From Herminiimonas sp. KBW02 (GTDB lineage Bacteria > Pseudomonadota > Gammaproteobacteria > Burkholderiales > Burkholderiaceae_D): a stretch of DNA of 64,000 bases. The stretch spans positions 1 to 64,000 of the forward strand of contig NZ_QAJP01000010.1 in assembly GCF_003852535.1 (NCBI RefSeq), in the 5' to 3' direction. Made by a program: the position numbers and the translations under genes. How positions within the stretch are numbered: position 1 is the first letter of the stretch; the number at the start of each line of letters is the position of its first letter. The notes beneath the pieces were generated by a model. That model searched no databases. It saw only the letters and a program-made list of their open reading frames with translations, and was not told where the DNA came from. Of the stretch, positions 17,298-27,237 are shown piece after piece.

Positions 17298-18965
17298 ATG
17301 AAAATGATAGCCAACCTCAAAATCAGACAGAAACTGACACTCAGCTTCGGCATCGTGTTTGCCTTGCTGGTCGTCATTACCGTACTCAGCAACATTAAGC
17401 TGAATCAGCTGAACGACAGCATTAATCTCATCAGCAAGGATCGCTATCCGAAAACCATACTGGCGAATGCAGTGCAGATCGAGGTCAACAAAATCGCATT
17501 GAACCTGCGCGACATGATGTTGAGCCGCGATCCAGCCAAAATTAAAAGTTTGCTGGACGATGCACTGGCCTCCGACCAGAAAATGAAACAAGGTCTGAAT
17601 CAGCTCAAGTCGATTGCGCAGACCGAAGAAGACCAGCGCTACGTCAACGCCGCCATCAGCGCACGCGAACTCTACGTACCTGCGCGCGATACCTTGTTGC
17701 AACTGGCGCAGCACGGCAAGACGAATGAAGCCCAGGCCTACCTCGACCAGGTCTTCATGCCACTACAAGTCAAATACTTCATCGCGCTGGATGCCATGTT
17801 CGACTATCAGGGCGGCCTGATGAGCGCAGCAGGCGAGACTGCCAGCGCCAATTCCGAACAGGCGCGCCGGATCATCAACGTCCTCGCCGCCATTACCTTG
17901 CTGATGGCTATCGCCGCCGGCTGGTGGGTCACGCGCAGTATCACCCGTCCGCTGAACACCGCCATTGCTGTGGCACGCCGTGTGGCGCAGGGTGATCTGG
18001 GCGGCCCTATCTTCGTCAAAACGACTAATGAAGTCGGGCAACTGATGGCCGCGCTGAAAACCATGAACGACAACCTGCATCACATCGTCAGCCAGGTACG
18101 CAACGGCACAGACACCATCGCCAGCGCTTCCGGTGAAATCGCACGCGGCAATATGGATCTCTCTTCACGCACGGAACAACAAGCCAGTTCACTGGAAGAA
18201 ACCGCATCGGCGATGGAAGAACTGACCTCGACCGTGAAGGAAAATGCTGACCATGCGCAGGAAGCCAGTCAGCTGGCTGCGTCTGCCTCCGACATCGCGC
18301 GGCAAGGCGGCAGCGTGGTACATGACGTGATCAATACGATGGCAGCCATCAATACCTCATCGAAAAAGATCATGGACATTACCGGCGTGATCGACAGCAT
18401 CGCCTTCCAGACCAATATCCTGGCACTGAATGCAGCGGTAGAAGCAGCGCGCGCCGGTGAACAGGGACGCGGCTTTGCCGTGGTCGCAGCCGAAGTGCGC
18501 AACCTGGCGCAGCGCAGTGCCACGGCGGCGCGCGAGATCAAGGCGCTGATAGATGATTCGGTCGAAAAAGTTGATAAGGGCAGCAAACTGGTGCAACAGG
18601 CTGGCCTGACGATGGATGAAGTCGTCACCAGCGTCGCGCGCGTCAACAACATCATCGCCGCCATCAACAATGCCAGCCAGGAACAAAGTGCAGGCATAGA
18701 GCAGGTCGGGCAAGCAGTCGTGCTGATCGATGAAGGGACTCAGCAGAACGCCGCACTGGTAGAGCAATCAGCCGCCGCAGCGCAATCACTGCGGGATCAG
18801 GCCGGACAGTTGATGCAACTGGTCAGCGTCTTCAAACTGGAGCGCGATAGCGTAGCCGCCGCCACCAGCCCGGCCACGCCGGAAAAGCTGCGCCTGGTGA
18901 GTACGTCGGCCACCCTGTTAGCGACGCAACAAGGCAGCAAGGTTGCCAGTCTGATGTCGCATTGA
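17298..18965 (+). CDS. Methyl-accepting chemotaxis protein, four-helix-bundle type
   Basis: 555 aa from the ATG at 17298 (GAAGG eight bases upstream). N-terminal membrane segment (LTLSFGIVFALLVVITVLS), then a helical periplasmic sensor of about 150 residues in the 4HB/Tar style, a second membrane segment (VLAAITLLMAIAAGWWV), HAMP (SITRPLNTAIAVARRVAQGDLG) and a full signalling domain with the conserved tip (IAFQTNILALNAAVEAARAGEQGRGFAVVA). It lies within the purine gene block, between the ureide fusion and 8-oxoguanine deaminase, so a purine-related ligand is possible. The sensor type differs from the dCache purine receptors known in Pseudomonas, so this is only a contextual inference. Confidence 0.92.
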   Translation: MKMIANLKIRQKLTLSFGIVFALLVVITVLSNIKLNQLNDSINLISKDRYPKTILANAVQIEVNKIALNLRDMMLSRDPAKIKSLLDDALASDQKMKQGLNQLKSIAQTEEDQRYVNAAISARELYVPARDTLLQLAQHGKTNEAQAYLDQVFMPLQVKYFIALDAMFDYQGGLMSAAGETASANSEQARRIINVLAAITLLMAIAAGWWVTRSITRPLNTAIAVARRVAQGDLGGPIFVKTTNEVGQLMAALKTMNDNLHHIVSQVRNGTDTIASASGEIARGNMDLSSRTEQQASSLEETASAMEELTSTVKENADHAQEASQLAASASDIARQGGSVVHDVINTMAAINTSSKKIMDITGVIDSIAFQTNILALNAAVEAARAGEQGRGFAVVAAEVRNLAQRSATAAREIKALIDDSVEKVDKGSKLVQQAGLTMDEVVTSVARVNNIIAAINNASQEQSAGIEQVGQAVVLIDEGTQQNAALVEQSAAAAQSLRDQAGQLMQLVSVFKLERDSVAAATSPATPEKLRLVSTSATLLATQQGSKVASLMSH

Positions 18966-19134
18966 TGGAAACAGCGATAATCAGATATTCGATAAAAATC
19001 GTTGAAAAAAGCAGCTGACATGCCTTAATCTATACATGCATGTTTTTCGATGCGATGACTGTAGCAGTGCCATCTGTCCATCATCGTATCGACGCTGCCG
19101 CCAGCAGCGCGTTGCACCTGTCTTAAACCCTTTT

Positions 19135-19196
19135 TGGGTTACCTTTTTTTGGCGACACAAAAAAGGTAACTGGCAACCGGTCCACCACCGGCAATG
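19135..19196. repeat. Dispersed double-hairpin intergenic repeat, copy 2
   Basis: Stem GTTACCTTTTTT (19138-19149) / AAAAAAGGTAAC (19159-19170) with a GGCGACAC-type loop, followed by CCGG (19177-19180) .. CCGG (19188-19191) and CAATG. It matches the layout of the repeat at 41-105. It lies in the gap between the chemoreceptor and the 8-oxoguanine deaminase gene and may double as a terminator. Confidence 0.65.
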
Positions 19197-19258
19197 TCGG
19201 CGGAGCTGTCTGTAGATGGTCACCGTCCAAATTGAGTCTTAAACAGACAGGGATAGCC

Positions 19259-20620
19259 ATGTCAAAAACGCTTCTTATCAAGAATGCCAGCGTGCTCGTC
19301 ACCATGAACGAGCAGCGCGAAGAAATCAGTAACGGCGCGGTATTTATCCGCGACAACGTGATCGAACAAGTCGGCCCCGGCGCTACGCTGCCGCAGACTG
19401 CCGATGAAGTGATAGACGCCAGCCATCACGTCGTACTGCCCGGCCTGATCAATACCCATCACCACATGTATCAAAGCCTGACGCGGGCGGTTCCGGCTGC
19501 GCAGAATGGCGAATTGTTCAACTGGCTGACCAATCTGTATCCGATCTGGGCCAACCTGACGCCGGAGATGATCCAGGTGTCGACGCAGACCGCGATGGCG
19601 GAACTGATGTTGTCCGGTTGCACCACCAGCAGCGATCACCTCTACATTTATCCGAACGGCTGCCGCCTCGACGACAGCCTGGAAGCGGCACAGCAGATAG
19701 GCATGCGTTTCCATGCCGCGCGCGGTTCTATGAGCGTCGGCCAGTCCAAAGGCGGTTTGCCGCCGGATCGCGTCGTGGAACAGGAAGCCGACATCCTGCG
19801 CGATACGCAGCGCCTGATCGAGACTTACCATGATGCCGACCGCCATGCGATGCAACGCATCGTGGTGGCACCGTGCTCGCCATTTTCGGTATCGCGCGAC
19901 CTGATGCGCGAATCTGCCAGCATGGCGCGCAGCTATAAGGTGTCACTGCATACCCACCTTGCGGAAAACGTCAGCGATATTGCTTACAGCCGTGAAAAAT
20001 TCAATATGACGCCAGCCGAGTACGCGGAAGACTGCGGCTGGGTCGGGCACGATGTCTGGCATGCGCATTGCGTGCAACTGGACGACGCCGGTATCAACTT
20101 ATTCGCCCATACTCACACCGGTATCGCGCACTGCCCCTGCTCGAATATGCGACTAGCTTCCGGCATCGCACCGATACGCAAGATGCTGGATGCAGGCGTT
20201 TCCGTCGGCCTGGGTGTCGATGGTTGCGCGTCCAACGATTCCGGCCACATGATGGCCGAAGTCAGGCAAGCGATGCTGTTGCAACGGGTAGGTTTCGGCC
20301 CGGATGCGATGACCGCCAGGCAGGCACTGGAAGTCGCCACGCTGGGCGGTGCCAAAGTCCTGAATCGCGACGATATAGGCGCGCTCAAACCCGGCATGTC
20401 GGCCGATATCATCATGTTTGATTTACGGCAAATCGGCTTCGCCGGCGCCTTGCACGATCCGGTCGCGGCGCTGGTGTTTTGCACCCCGCCCAATGTTGCC
20501 TGCAGCATCATTAATGGTCGCGTCGTGATACGCGATGGCCAGATTACAACAATCGATCTGGGACATGTCATTGAACGTCACAATGCACTGGCATTTTCAC
20601 TGGCAGAGGCAGCACGCTAA
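19259..20620 (+). CDS. 8-oxoguanine deaminase
   Basis: Zinc amidohydrolase that converts 8-oxoguanine to urate, feeding PuuD directly. 453 aa. Metal-ligand motif NTHHHMYQSL at 66-75, second site HTHLAEN, and the catalytic Asp in GLGVDGCASND. The overall sequence (QSLTRAVPAAQNGELFNWLTNLYPIW) fits the 8-oxoguanine deaminase group of the ATZ/TRZ amidohydrolases. The start at 19259 (MSKTLL) has AGGGA eight bases upstream; an upstream TTG is possible but not supported. The genomic setting with xanthine dehydrogenase and guanine deaminase supports a purine over a triazine substrate. Confidence 0.88.
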   Translation: MSKTLLIKNASVLVTMNEQREEISNGAVFIRDNVIEQVGPGATLPQTADEVIDASHHVVLPGLINTHHHMYQSLTRAVPAAQNGELFNWLTNLYPIWANLTPEMIQVSTQTAMAELMLSGCTTSSDHLYIYPNGCRLDDSLEAAQQIGMRFHAARGSMSVGQSKGGLPPDRVVEQEADILRDTQRLIETYHDADRHAMQRIVVAPCSPFSVSRDLMRESASMARSYKVSLHTHLAENVSDIAYSREKFNMTPAEYAEDCGWVGHDVWHAHCVQLDDAGINLFAHTHTGIAHCPCSNMRLASGIAPIRKMLDAGVSVGLGVDGCASNDSGHMMAEVRQAMLLQRVGFGPDAMTARQALEVATLGGAKVLNRDDIGALKPGMSADIIMFDLRQIGFAGALHDPVAALVFCTPPNVACSIINGRVVIRDGQITTIDLGHVIERHNALAFSLAEAAR

Positions 20621-20794
20621 AGACGCGCGGCCTTGGCGAACAGCAGGGGGATCATATAGCTACAGTCTTATAACTGATATGCCATACGCATTACATTAGG
20701 CAGGCAAATTTAGACGACATTAGATGCGCTGAACGACACCACGTCAGATGGTAAGCGTTCAAGCAAAAAACATAAAAAATTCGGAGACAAGCAG

Positions 20795-22090
20795 ATGATT
20801 TTTTTGGAAAAGTTTTTCAAGCTCAGCGACCACGGTACGACCGTGCGCACAGAGCTACTGGCAGGGCTGACCACCTTCCTTACGATGGCCTACATCATCT
20901 TCGTCAATCCAGCCATCCTGGGTGACGCGGGGATGCCCAAGGATTCCGTATTCGTCGCCACTTGCGTGGCCGCCGCCATCGGCACCCTGATCATGGGCTT
21001 ATATGCCAACTACCCTATCGGGCTGGCACCCGGCATGGGCCTGAACGCCTACTTCTCGTATGCAGTTGTGATCGGCATGGGCTATCCATGGCAAGCGGCC
21101 CTGGGCGCCGTCTTCATCTCCGGCTGCCTGTTCATGGTGGTGAGTCTGTTCAAGATCCGCGAGCTGATTATCAACAGCATTCCGGTTTCATTACGAACGG
21201 CGATCCCTGCGGGTATCGGCCTCTTCCTCGGACTGATCGCGCTGAAAAATGCCGGTATCGTGGTCGGCAATCCAAATACGCTGGTCACACTGGGCGATTT
21301 GCACAGCCCGCCAGCCGTACTGGCCATCATAGGCTTCATCGTGATCGTCGCACTGGATCGCCTGAAAGTCCGCGGCGCAATGCTGATCGGCATCCTGGCT
21401 GTGACCGTACTGAGCTTTTTCTTTGCGGGCAATCAATTCGCCGGAGTGTTCTCGACGCCGCCATCGGTCTCGCCTACCCTGTTCCAGCTGGATATCCCGG
21501 GCGCGCTGGGCATGGGCCTGATCAACGTGGTACTGGTCTTTTTCCTGGTTGAATTATTCGATGCGACCGGCACCCTGATGGGTGTGGCGCAACGTGCCGG
21601 TCTGGTCAAAAACGGCAAGATCGAACGCCTGAACAAAGCCTTGCTGGCAGACAGCGGCGCCATCATTGCCGGCTCCATGCTTGGCACTTCCAGCACCACC
21701 GCCTATATTGAAAGTGCCGCTGGCGTACAGGCAGGTGGCCGCACTGGCCTGACTGCCGTCACCATCGCTGTGCTGTTCCTGCTGGCCTTGTTCATTGCAC
21801 CACTGGCAGGCGTGGTTCCGGCATACGCAACAGCACCGGCTTTGTTCTTTGTAGCCTGCCTGATGTTGCGTGAATTGCGTGACATCGATTGGGAAGACAC
21901 CACCGAATGCGTACCGGCAGTGATCACCACCATCATCATGCCTTTCACTTATTCGGTAGCAAACGGTATGGCACTCGGCTTCATCACCTATGCCGCACTG
22001 AAGTTGCTGACGGGTCGTGCCAAGGAAGTGTCGATCATGATCTGGATCATTGCAGGTTTATTCACGTTCAAGCTGGTTTATCTGGGGTAG
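20795..22090 (+). CDS. AzgA-type guanine/hypoxanthine permease
   Basis: Inner membrane purine base uptake. 431 aa, 12 or more hydrophobic segments. Signature stretches of the AzgA/GhxP branch of NCS2: TTFLTMAYIIFVNP near the N-terminus, GLAPGMGLNAYFSY, and GTSSTTAYIESAAG in the second half. CGGAGACAAGCAG precedes the ATG. It provides the substrates for guanine deaminase and xanthine dehydrogenase encoded downstream. No purine riboswitch motif was seen in the 174-base leader gap. Confidence 0.93.
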   Translation: MIFLEKFFKLSDHGTTVRTELLAGLTTFLTMAYIIFVNPAILGDAGMPKDSVFVATCVAAAIGTLIMGLYANYPIGLAPGMGLNAYFSYAVVIGMGYPWQAALGAVFISGCLFMVVSLFKIRELIINSIPVSLRTAIPAGIGLFLGLIALKNAGIVVGNPNTLVTLGDLHSPPAVLAIIGFIVIVALDRLKVRGAMLIGILAVTVLSFFFAGNQFAGVFSTPPSVSPTLFQLDIPGALGMGLINVVLVFFLVELFDATGTLMGVAQRAGLVKNGKIERLNKALLADSGAIIAGSMLGTSSTTAYIESAAGVQAGGRTGLTAVTIAVLFLLALFIAPLAGVVPAYATAPALFFVACLMLRELRDIDWEDTTECVPAVITTIIMPFTYSVANGMALGFITYAALKLLTGRAKEVSIMIWIIAGLFTFKLVYLG

Positions 22091-22119
22091 TCGTTCAGAC
22101 CTCGCGAGTAAAGCAGAAC

Positions 22120-22147
22120 AGATGTTGCGCAGCAGTGCGCAACATCT
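22120..22147 (+). terminator. Hairpin between the permease gene and xdhA
   Basis: Perfect 11-bp stem AGATGTTGCGC (22120-22130) / GCGCAACATCT (22137-22147), loop AGCAGT. No T tract follows, so it may reduce read-through or protect the permease mRNA rather than stop transcription outright. Confidence 0.5.
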
Positions 22148-22223
22148 GGCAACAAGAATGAATTTGATTTCGTAAGTAGTTGCATCCAATCGCGCTACTT
22201 AGTCTTACTACAGAGTACACATC

Positions 22224-23708
22224 ATGTCAGAACCGATACGCTTTTACTTCCGCGGCACCACACACGAAGTGAGTGGCCTTTCCAATACGCGTACCGTCTT
22301 GCAGCACCTGCGCGAAGACCTGCATTGCACCGGCACCAAAGAAGGTTGTGCCGAAGGCGACTGCGGTGCCTGCACCGTGGTAGTCGGCGAACTGCAAGGC
22401 GATCACCTCGAACTCAATACCGTCAATTCCTGCATCCAGTTCTTGCCGACGCTGGACGGCAAGGCGCTCTTCACGGTCGAAGACCTGAAGCAAAGCGACG
22501 GCTGCCTGCATCCGGTGCAACAGGCGATGGTTGAATGCCACGGCTCGCAATGCGGTTTCTGCACGCCCGGCTTCGTCATGTCCTTGTGGAATCTGTATCT
22601 GCACAATGACGACGGCAGTACCGCACCAAGCACAAGGCAAGTAGACGATGCACTGTCCGGCAATCTGTGCCGCTGCACTGGCTACCGCCCCATCATCGAA
22701 GCCGCACACCGCATGGGTGAGCTGCCAGCCGTACATTTTGACCGCACGCAGGTAGCAGATGCGCTGCGCGAACTGCAACGGCATGAGCCACTCAGCATCA
22801 GCTACGCTGGCCAGACCTTCCACGCGCCGCGCACCATAGAGCAACTGGCAGCACTACGCGCCGGATTGCCCAAGGCACGCATACTGGCTGGCTCCACCGA
22901 CGTCGGTCTGTGGGTGACCAAACATATGCGCGACCTCGGCGACATCATTTACCTCGGCCAGGTAGAAGCGCTGAAAAGCATTAAGGAAGAAAACGGCTGG
23001 CTGGAAATCGGCGCCGGCGTCACGCTGGAAAATGCGTATGCAGCCGCCACCAAACACTACCCGCAAGAACTATCAGAACTGTGGCAACGCTTTGCCTCAC
23101 TGCCGGTGCGCAATGCCGGCACGCTGGGCGGCAACGTCGCCAATGGCTCACCTATCGGCGACTCCATGCCGTGGCTGATCGCATTGGGCACACACATCGT
23201 CTTGCGCAGCGTTGCAGGAGAACGCAGCATGCCGCTGGAAGACTTCTATCTGGCTTATCAAAAATCAGCGATGCAGCCTGATGAATTCGTGCAGGCAGTA
23301 CGCATACCCTTGCCACGCCCTGACGTCGCATTCCGCGTCTACAAACTATCGAAGCGTTTCGATCAGGACATCTCGGCAGTCTGTGCTTCGTTTGCGTTTG
23401 AACTGGTCGACGGCCAGGTACGTGATGCGCGCATCGCCTACGGCGGTATGGCAGCCACCCCTAAACGCGCAGCACAAGCCGAAGCCGCCCTCAACGGCAA
23501 AGCATGGAGCGAAACCAACGTGCGCGCTGCGATCGCCCTGCTGGCACAGGACTATGCACCACTCTCCGATATGCGCGCATCTTCCGCGTATCGCATGAAG
23601 ACTGCACAGAATCTTTTATATCGCTACTGGCTGGAAACACGTGCAGAAGCACCTGTACCAGCGAGTTCTTTGCGCGCCTTTGCAGTAGCTACAGCAGAGA
23701 CTGCCTGA
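22224..23708 (+). CDS. xdhA: Xanthine dehydrogenase small subunit (iron-sulphur and FAD)
   Basis: Electron-transfer subunit of xanthine dehydrogenase. 494 aa. The plant-ferredoxin-like [2Fe-2S] domain has C42, C47 and C50 in [11 protein letters not shown]; the second all-helical [2Fe-2S] domain has CGFC and CRC ([20 protein letters not shown]). From about residue 190 comes the FAD domain ([37 protein letters not shown]). Followed by xdhB after 16 bases; the whole xdhABC-guaD run is on one strand and likely one operon. Confidence 0.96.
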   Translation: MSEPIRFYFRGTTHEVSGLSNTRTVLQHLREDLHCTGTKEGCAEGDCGACTVVVGELQGDHLELNTVNSCIQFLPTLDGKALFTVEDLKQSDGCLHPVQQAMVECHGSQCGFCTPGFVMSLWNLYLHNDDGSTAPSTRQVDDALSGNLCRCTGYRPIIEAAHRMGELPAVHFDRTQVADALRELQRHEPLSISYAGQTFHAPRTIEQLAALRAGLPKARILAGSTDVGLWVTKHMRDLGDIIYLGQVEALKSIKEENGWLEIGAGVTLENAYAAATKHYPQELSELWQRFASLPVRNAGTLGGNVANGSPIGDSMPWLIALGTHIVLRSVAGERSMPLEDFYLAYQKSAMQPDEFVQAVRIPLPRPDVAFRVYKLSKRFDQDISAVCASFAFELVDGQVRDARIAYGGMAATPKRAAQAEAALNGKAWSETNVRAAIALLAQDYAPLSDMRASSAYRMKTAQNLLYRYWLETRAEAPVPASSLRAFAVATAETA

Positions 23709-23724
23709 GGATAGCAGGAGGAAT

Positions 23725-26097
23725 ATGATGAACAAGCAAACCGAATTATTCATGACCAACACCCTGCCCGGCAGCAGTACACCTGGCGGCAAGTCGGTCG
23801 GCACCGCCTATCCGCACGAGTCCGCTTACCTGCACGTCACCGGAGAAGCAACTTATACCGATGACATCGTCGAGCTGCAAGGGACTCTGCATGCAGCGCT
23901 GGGACTATCGCAAAAAGCCCACGCCAGGATAGTCTCGGTTGACCTCAGCAAGGTCAAAGCCGTACCCGGCGTAGTCGCCGTGCTGACCGCTGCGGACATC
24001 CCCGGCGAAAATCAATGTGGCGCGATCATACGTGACGATCCGGTGCTGGCGGAAGACCTGGTGCAATACATAGGGCAACCGATCTTTGTCGTCATCGCCA
24101 ACAGCCACGACACTGCACGCCGCGCCGCACGCCTGGGCGTCATCGAGTACGAAGAGCTGGCGCCGATACTCACGCCACGCGCCGCGCATGCTGCGCAATC
24201 GTATGTCTTGCCGCCCATGCACCTGCAACGGGGCGATGCCGCGGCCGCGTTCGCCGCAGCGCCAAACAAGCTGCAAGGCAAATTCGATGTCGGCGGGCAA
24301 GAACAATTTTATCTGGAAGGCCAGATCTCTTACGCGATACCCAAAGAGGGTGGCGGCATGCACGTGCACTGCTCGACGCAGCATCCGAGCGAAATGCAGC
24401 ACCATATTGCACACGTCCTGCATGTGTCTGCGCACGATGTGCTGGTTGAGTGTCGTCGCATGGGTGGCGGCTTTGGCGGCAAGGAATCACAATCGGCATT
24501 GTGGGCCTGCGTCGCTGCATTCAGTGCGGCGCGCCTGCGCCGTCCGGTCAAACTGCGCGCTGATCGCGACGATGACATGATCGTCACCGGCAAACGTCAT
24601 TGCTTCGCCTATGACTACGAAGTCGGCTATGACAACAACGGCCTGATCCTGGCTGCGCGCATAGACATGATCTCGCGTGCCGGTTTCTCGGCTGACCTGT
24701 CCGGTCCGGTCGCAACCCGTGCCGTCTGCCACTTTGACAATGCCTACTATCTGTCAGATGTCGACATCCACGCCATGTGCGGCAAAACCAATACCCAGTC
24801 GAACACCGCCTTCCGTGGTTTCGGTGGCCCGCAAGGTGCGATCGCGATTGAATACATCATCGATGAAATCGCGCGCAATCTCGGCAAGGATGCACTGGAA
24901 GTACGTCGCCTTAACTTCTACGGCAGCAGCGATGCAGACGGCCCGGATGCACGCAACGTCACGCATTACGGCCAAAAGGTTGAAGACAACATCATCCATG
25001 CACTGGTCGATGAACTGGAAGCCACCAGTGAGTACCAGGCGCGCCGCCAAGCCATCAATGCGTTCAACGCGTCGAACACCATCCTGAAAAAAGGACTGGC
25101 GCTGACACCCGTCAAATTTGGTATCTCGTTCAACGTGCCGCACCTGAATCAGGCCGGCGCATTGGTACACGTATATACCGACGGCTCCGTCCTGGTTAAC
25201 CACGGCGGCACCGAAATGGGACAAGGCCTCAACACCAAGGTGGCGCAAGTCGTGGCGCAGGCACTGGGTCTGCAACTGAATAAAGTACGCTGCACCGCTA
25301 CCGACACCAGCAAGGTCGCCAATACCTCGGCTACCGCCGCGTCCACCGGCACCGACCTCAACGGTAAAGCAGCACAGCATGCTGCATTGCAAATCCGTGA
25401 CCGCCTGGCAGGCCTGGCGGCACAACGTTTCGGCGTCGATATTGCCAGCATCGTCTTTGCCAACGACCAGGTGAGTTCCGGTGAGCACAGCCTGGATTTC
25501 AAGGAACTGGTCATGCTGGCCTATGTTGCCCGCATCCAGCTCTGGTCAGATGGCTTCTATTCGACACCACGCGTGCACTGGAATGCGAAGACCATGCAGG
25601 GCCATCCGTTCTACTACTACGCTTATGGTGCAGCCGTGGCCGAAGTGGTCATCGATACACTGACCGGCGAATGGAAGCTATTGCGTGCCGATGCGTTATA
25701 CGATGCCGGTGAAGCATTGAATCCGGCCATCGATCTGGGGCAAGTGGAAGGCGGCTTCATCCAGGGTATGGGCTGGCTCACTACCGAAGAACTGTGGTGG
25801 AACAAGGATGGCAAGCTGATGACGCACGCCCCTTCCACCTACAAAATCCCGGCCATCTCGGATTGCCCTGCCGACTTCCGCGTCAAGCTCTTCAAGAACA
25901 GCAATGTGCAGGACAGCATACACCGCTCGAAAGCCGTCGGTGAACCACCGCTATTGTTGCCGTTCTCGGTCTTCTTCGCGATCCGTGATGCAGTAGCAGC
26001 CGTCGGCGACAATCGTATCAATCCGCCTTTGCGCGCACCGGCCACCAGCGAAGCCATACTCGATGCAGTCGACGCCGTACGCGCCGCCATCCATTAG
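23725..26097 (+). CDS. xdhB: Xanthine dehydrogenase large subunit (molybdopterin)
   Basis: Catalytic subunit that hydroxylates hypoxanthine and xanthine to urate at the molybdenum centre. 790 aa. Visible motifs: GGGFGGKESQ for cofactor binding, FRGFGGPQG with the substrate-binding Arg, and AVGEPPLLLPFSVFFAIRDA with the catalytic Glu at 740. Strong AGGAGGA upstream; the second ATG at 23728 would also serve. Overlapping functions with XdhA (preceding) and XdhC (15 bases downstream). Confidence 0.96.
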   Translation: MMNKQTELFMTNTLPGSSTPGGKSVGTAYPHESAYLHVTGEATYTDDIVELQGTLHAALGLSQKAHARIVSVDLSKVKAVPGVVAVLTAADIPGENQCGAIIRDDPVLAEDLVQYIGQPIFVVIANSHDTARRAARLGVIEYEELAPILTPRAAHAAQSYVLPPMHLQRGDAAAAFAAAPNKLQGKFDVGGQEQFYLEGQISYAIPKEGGGMHVHCSTQHPSEMQHHIAHVLHVSAHDVLVECRRMGGGFGGKESQSALWACVAAFSAARLRRPVKLRADRDDDMIVTGKRHCFAYDYEVGYDNNGLILAARIDMISRAGFSADLSGPVATRAVCHFDNAYYLSDVDIHAMCGKTNTQSNTAFRGFGGPQGAIAIEYIIDEIARNLGKDALEVRRLNFYGSSDADGPDARNVTHYGQKVEDNIIHALVDELEATSEYQARRQAINAFNASNTILKKGLALTPVKFGISFNVPHLNQAGALVHVYTDGSVLVNHGGTEMGQGLNTKVAQVVAQALGLQLNKVRCTATDTSKVANTSATAASTGTDLNGKAAQHAALQIRDRLAGLAAQRFGVDIASIVFANDQVSSGEHSLDFKELVMLAYVARIQLWSDGFYSTPRVHWNAKTMQGHPFYYYAYGAAVAEVVIDTLTGEWKLLRADALYDAGEALNPAIDLGQVEGGFIQGMGWLTTEELWWNKDGKLMTHAPSTYKIPAISDCPADFRVKLFKNSNVQDSIHRSKAVGEPPLLLPFSVFFAIRDAVAAVGDNRINPPLRAPATSEAILDAVDAVRAAIH

Positions 26098-26111
26098 CAA
26101 GGAGTCACGCT

Positions 26112-27191
26112 ATGTCTACATGGTTGGAAGCTTTGCAAACAACGGTATCCGCACAAGAAACTTGTGTGCTGGTGACGGTTGCCGGCATCCAGGGTTCGAC
26201 CCCGCGCGAAGAAGGCGCGCGCATGGTGTACACGGCGACGCAGCAATTCGACACCATAGGCGGTGGCCATCTCGAATGGCGCGCCGCACAGATTGCACGC
26301 GACATGCTGGCCGACATTACGCCGAATCGCCGCATGAATTACGTCGAACGCATCGCGCTCGGCCCTAGTCTCGGGCAATGCTGCGGTGGTGTGGTATTCC
26401 TTGCCTTTGAAATCATCGGGCAACGTGCCGCCGCCATGCTCGACGGCCTGGCACGCAGTTGCAAGGAAGGCGCGAATATCTGGCGTGCGGTACCGCTGGA
26501 ATCCAACGACGCGGCCATACTCTACGATCTCAAGGGCGCAGCCTGCGATGCTGCTGGTGCAGTTTTGCCTGCGGACATGTTCGTTGGCAGCAGCGCCACT
26601 CATATCGCACGTGATGCACAGGGTCGTCGCTGGTTGCTGGATCTGTGCCAGGCGCATGTACCGCAAGTCGTGCTGTTCGGTGCAGGGCATGTAGGTACCG
26701 CCATCGTACGCATGCTGAGTATGCTGCCGTGTCGCATCCTGTGGGTCGATGAGCGGGAAGATATGTTCCCGACTGATTTGCCACCACAAGTCACGATAGA
26801 TGCCACCGATGTACCGAATGCCGTCGTCGGCAAGGCTGATCCAGGCGCTTACTTCCTGGTCATGACGCACAGCCACTCGCTGGACCAGCAATTAACCGAG
26901 CAAATCCTGAAGCGCGAAGACGTCGCCTGGTTTGGCCTGATCGGTTCCTATACCAAACGCAAACAGTTCGAGCACCGCTTGCAGGACCGAGGCATCACCG
27001 TCGAGCAACTGAACAGGATGACCTGCCCTATCGGCATACCCGGCATCTATGGCAAGGAGCCCGCCAGCATTGCTATTGCCGTGGTGGCACAACTGATGCA
27101 ACTGTGGGAACTACGCGCGCCGCATCACAGCTCGGTAATGAGTTCCATCGTTACACCTGCCCATACACCTCAAGACACACCGCAAAACTGA
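26112..27191 (+). CDS. xdhC: Xanthine dehydrogenase accessory protein XdhC
   Basis: Binds and delivers sulphurated molybdenum cofactor to XdhB. 359 aa, with the N-terminal XdhC/CoxI domain (VLVTVAGIQGSTPREEGARM, GGGHLEW, and the Cys pair in GQCCGG) and a C-terminal Rossmann-like domain (VVLFGAGHVGTAIVRML). AAGGAGT sits nine bases before the ATG. Third gene of the xdh operon. Confidence 0.95.
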   Translation: MSTWLEALQTTVSAQETCVLVTVAGIQGSTPREEGARMVYTATQQFDTIGGGHLEWRAAQIARDMLADITPNRRMNYVERIALGPSLGQCCGGVVFLAFEIIGQRAAAMLDGLARSCKEGANIWRAVPLESNDAAILYDLKGAACDAAGAVLPADMFVGSSATHIARDAQGRRWLLDLCQAHVPQVVLFGAGHVGTAIVRMLSMLPCRILWVDEREDMFPTDLPPQVTIDATDVPNAVVGKADPGAYFLVMTHSHSLDQQLTEQILKREDVAWFGLIGSYTKRKQFEHRLQDRGITVEQLNRMTCPIGIPGIYGKEPASIAIAVVAQLMQLWELRAPHHSSVMSSIVTPAHTPQDTPQN

Positions 27192-27237
27192 AGCAGATTT
27201 TTTCTACACCCGACATTTTAAGCACTGACTGTTACTC

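Noticed and set aside
20621-20794. Possible purine riboswitch before the AzgA-type permease
   Set aside because: The conserved purine aptamer core (paired loops with TATA..ATA and the pyrimidine-rich three-way junction) could not be found.
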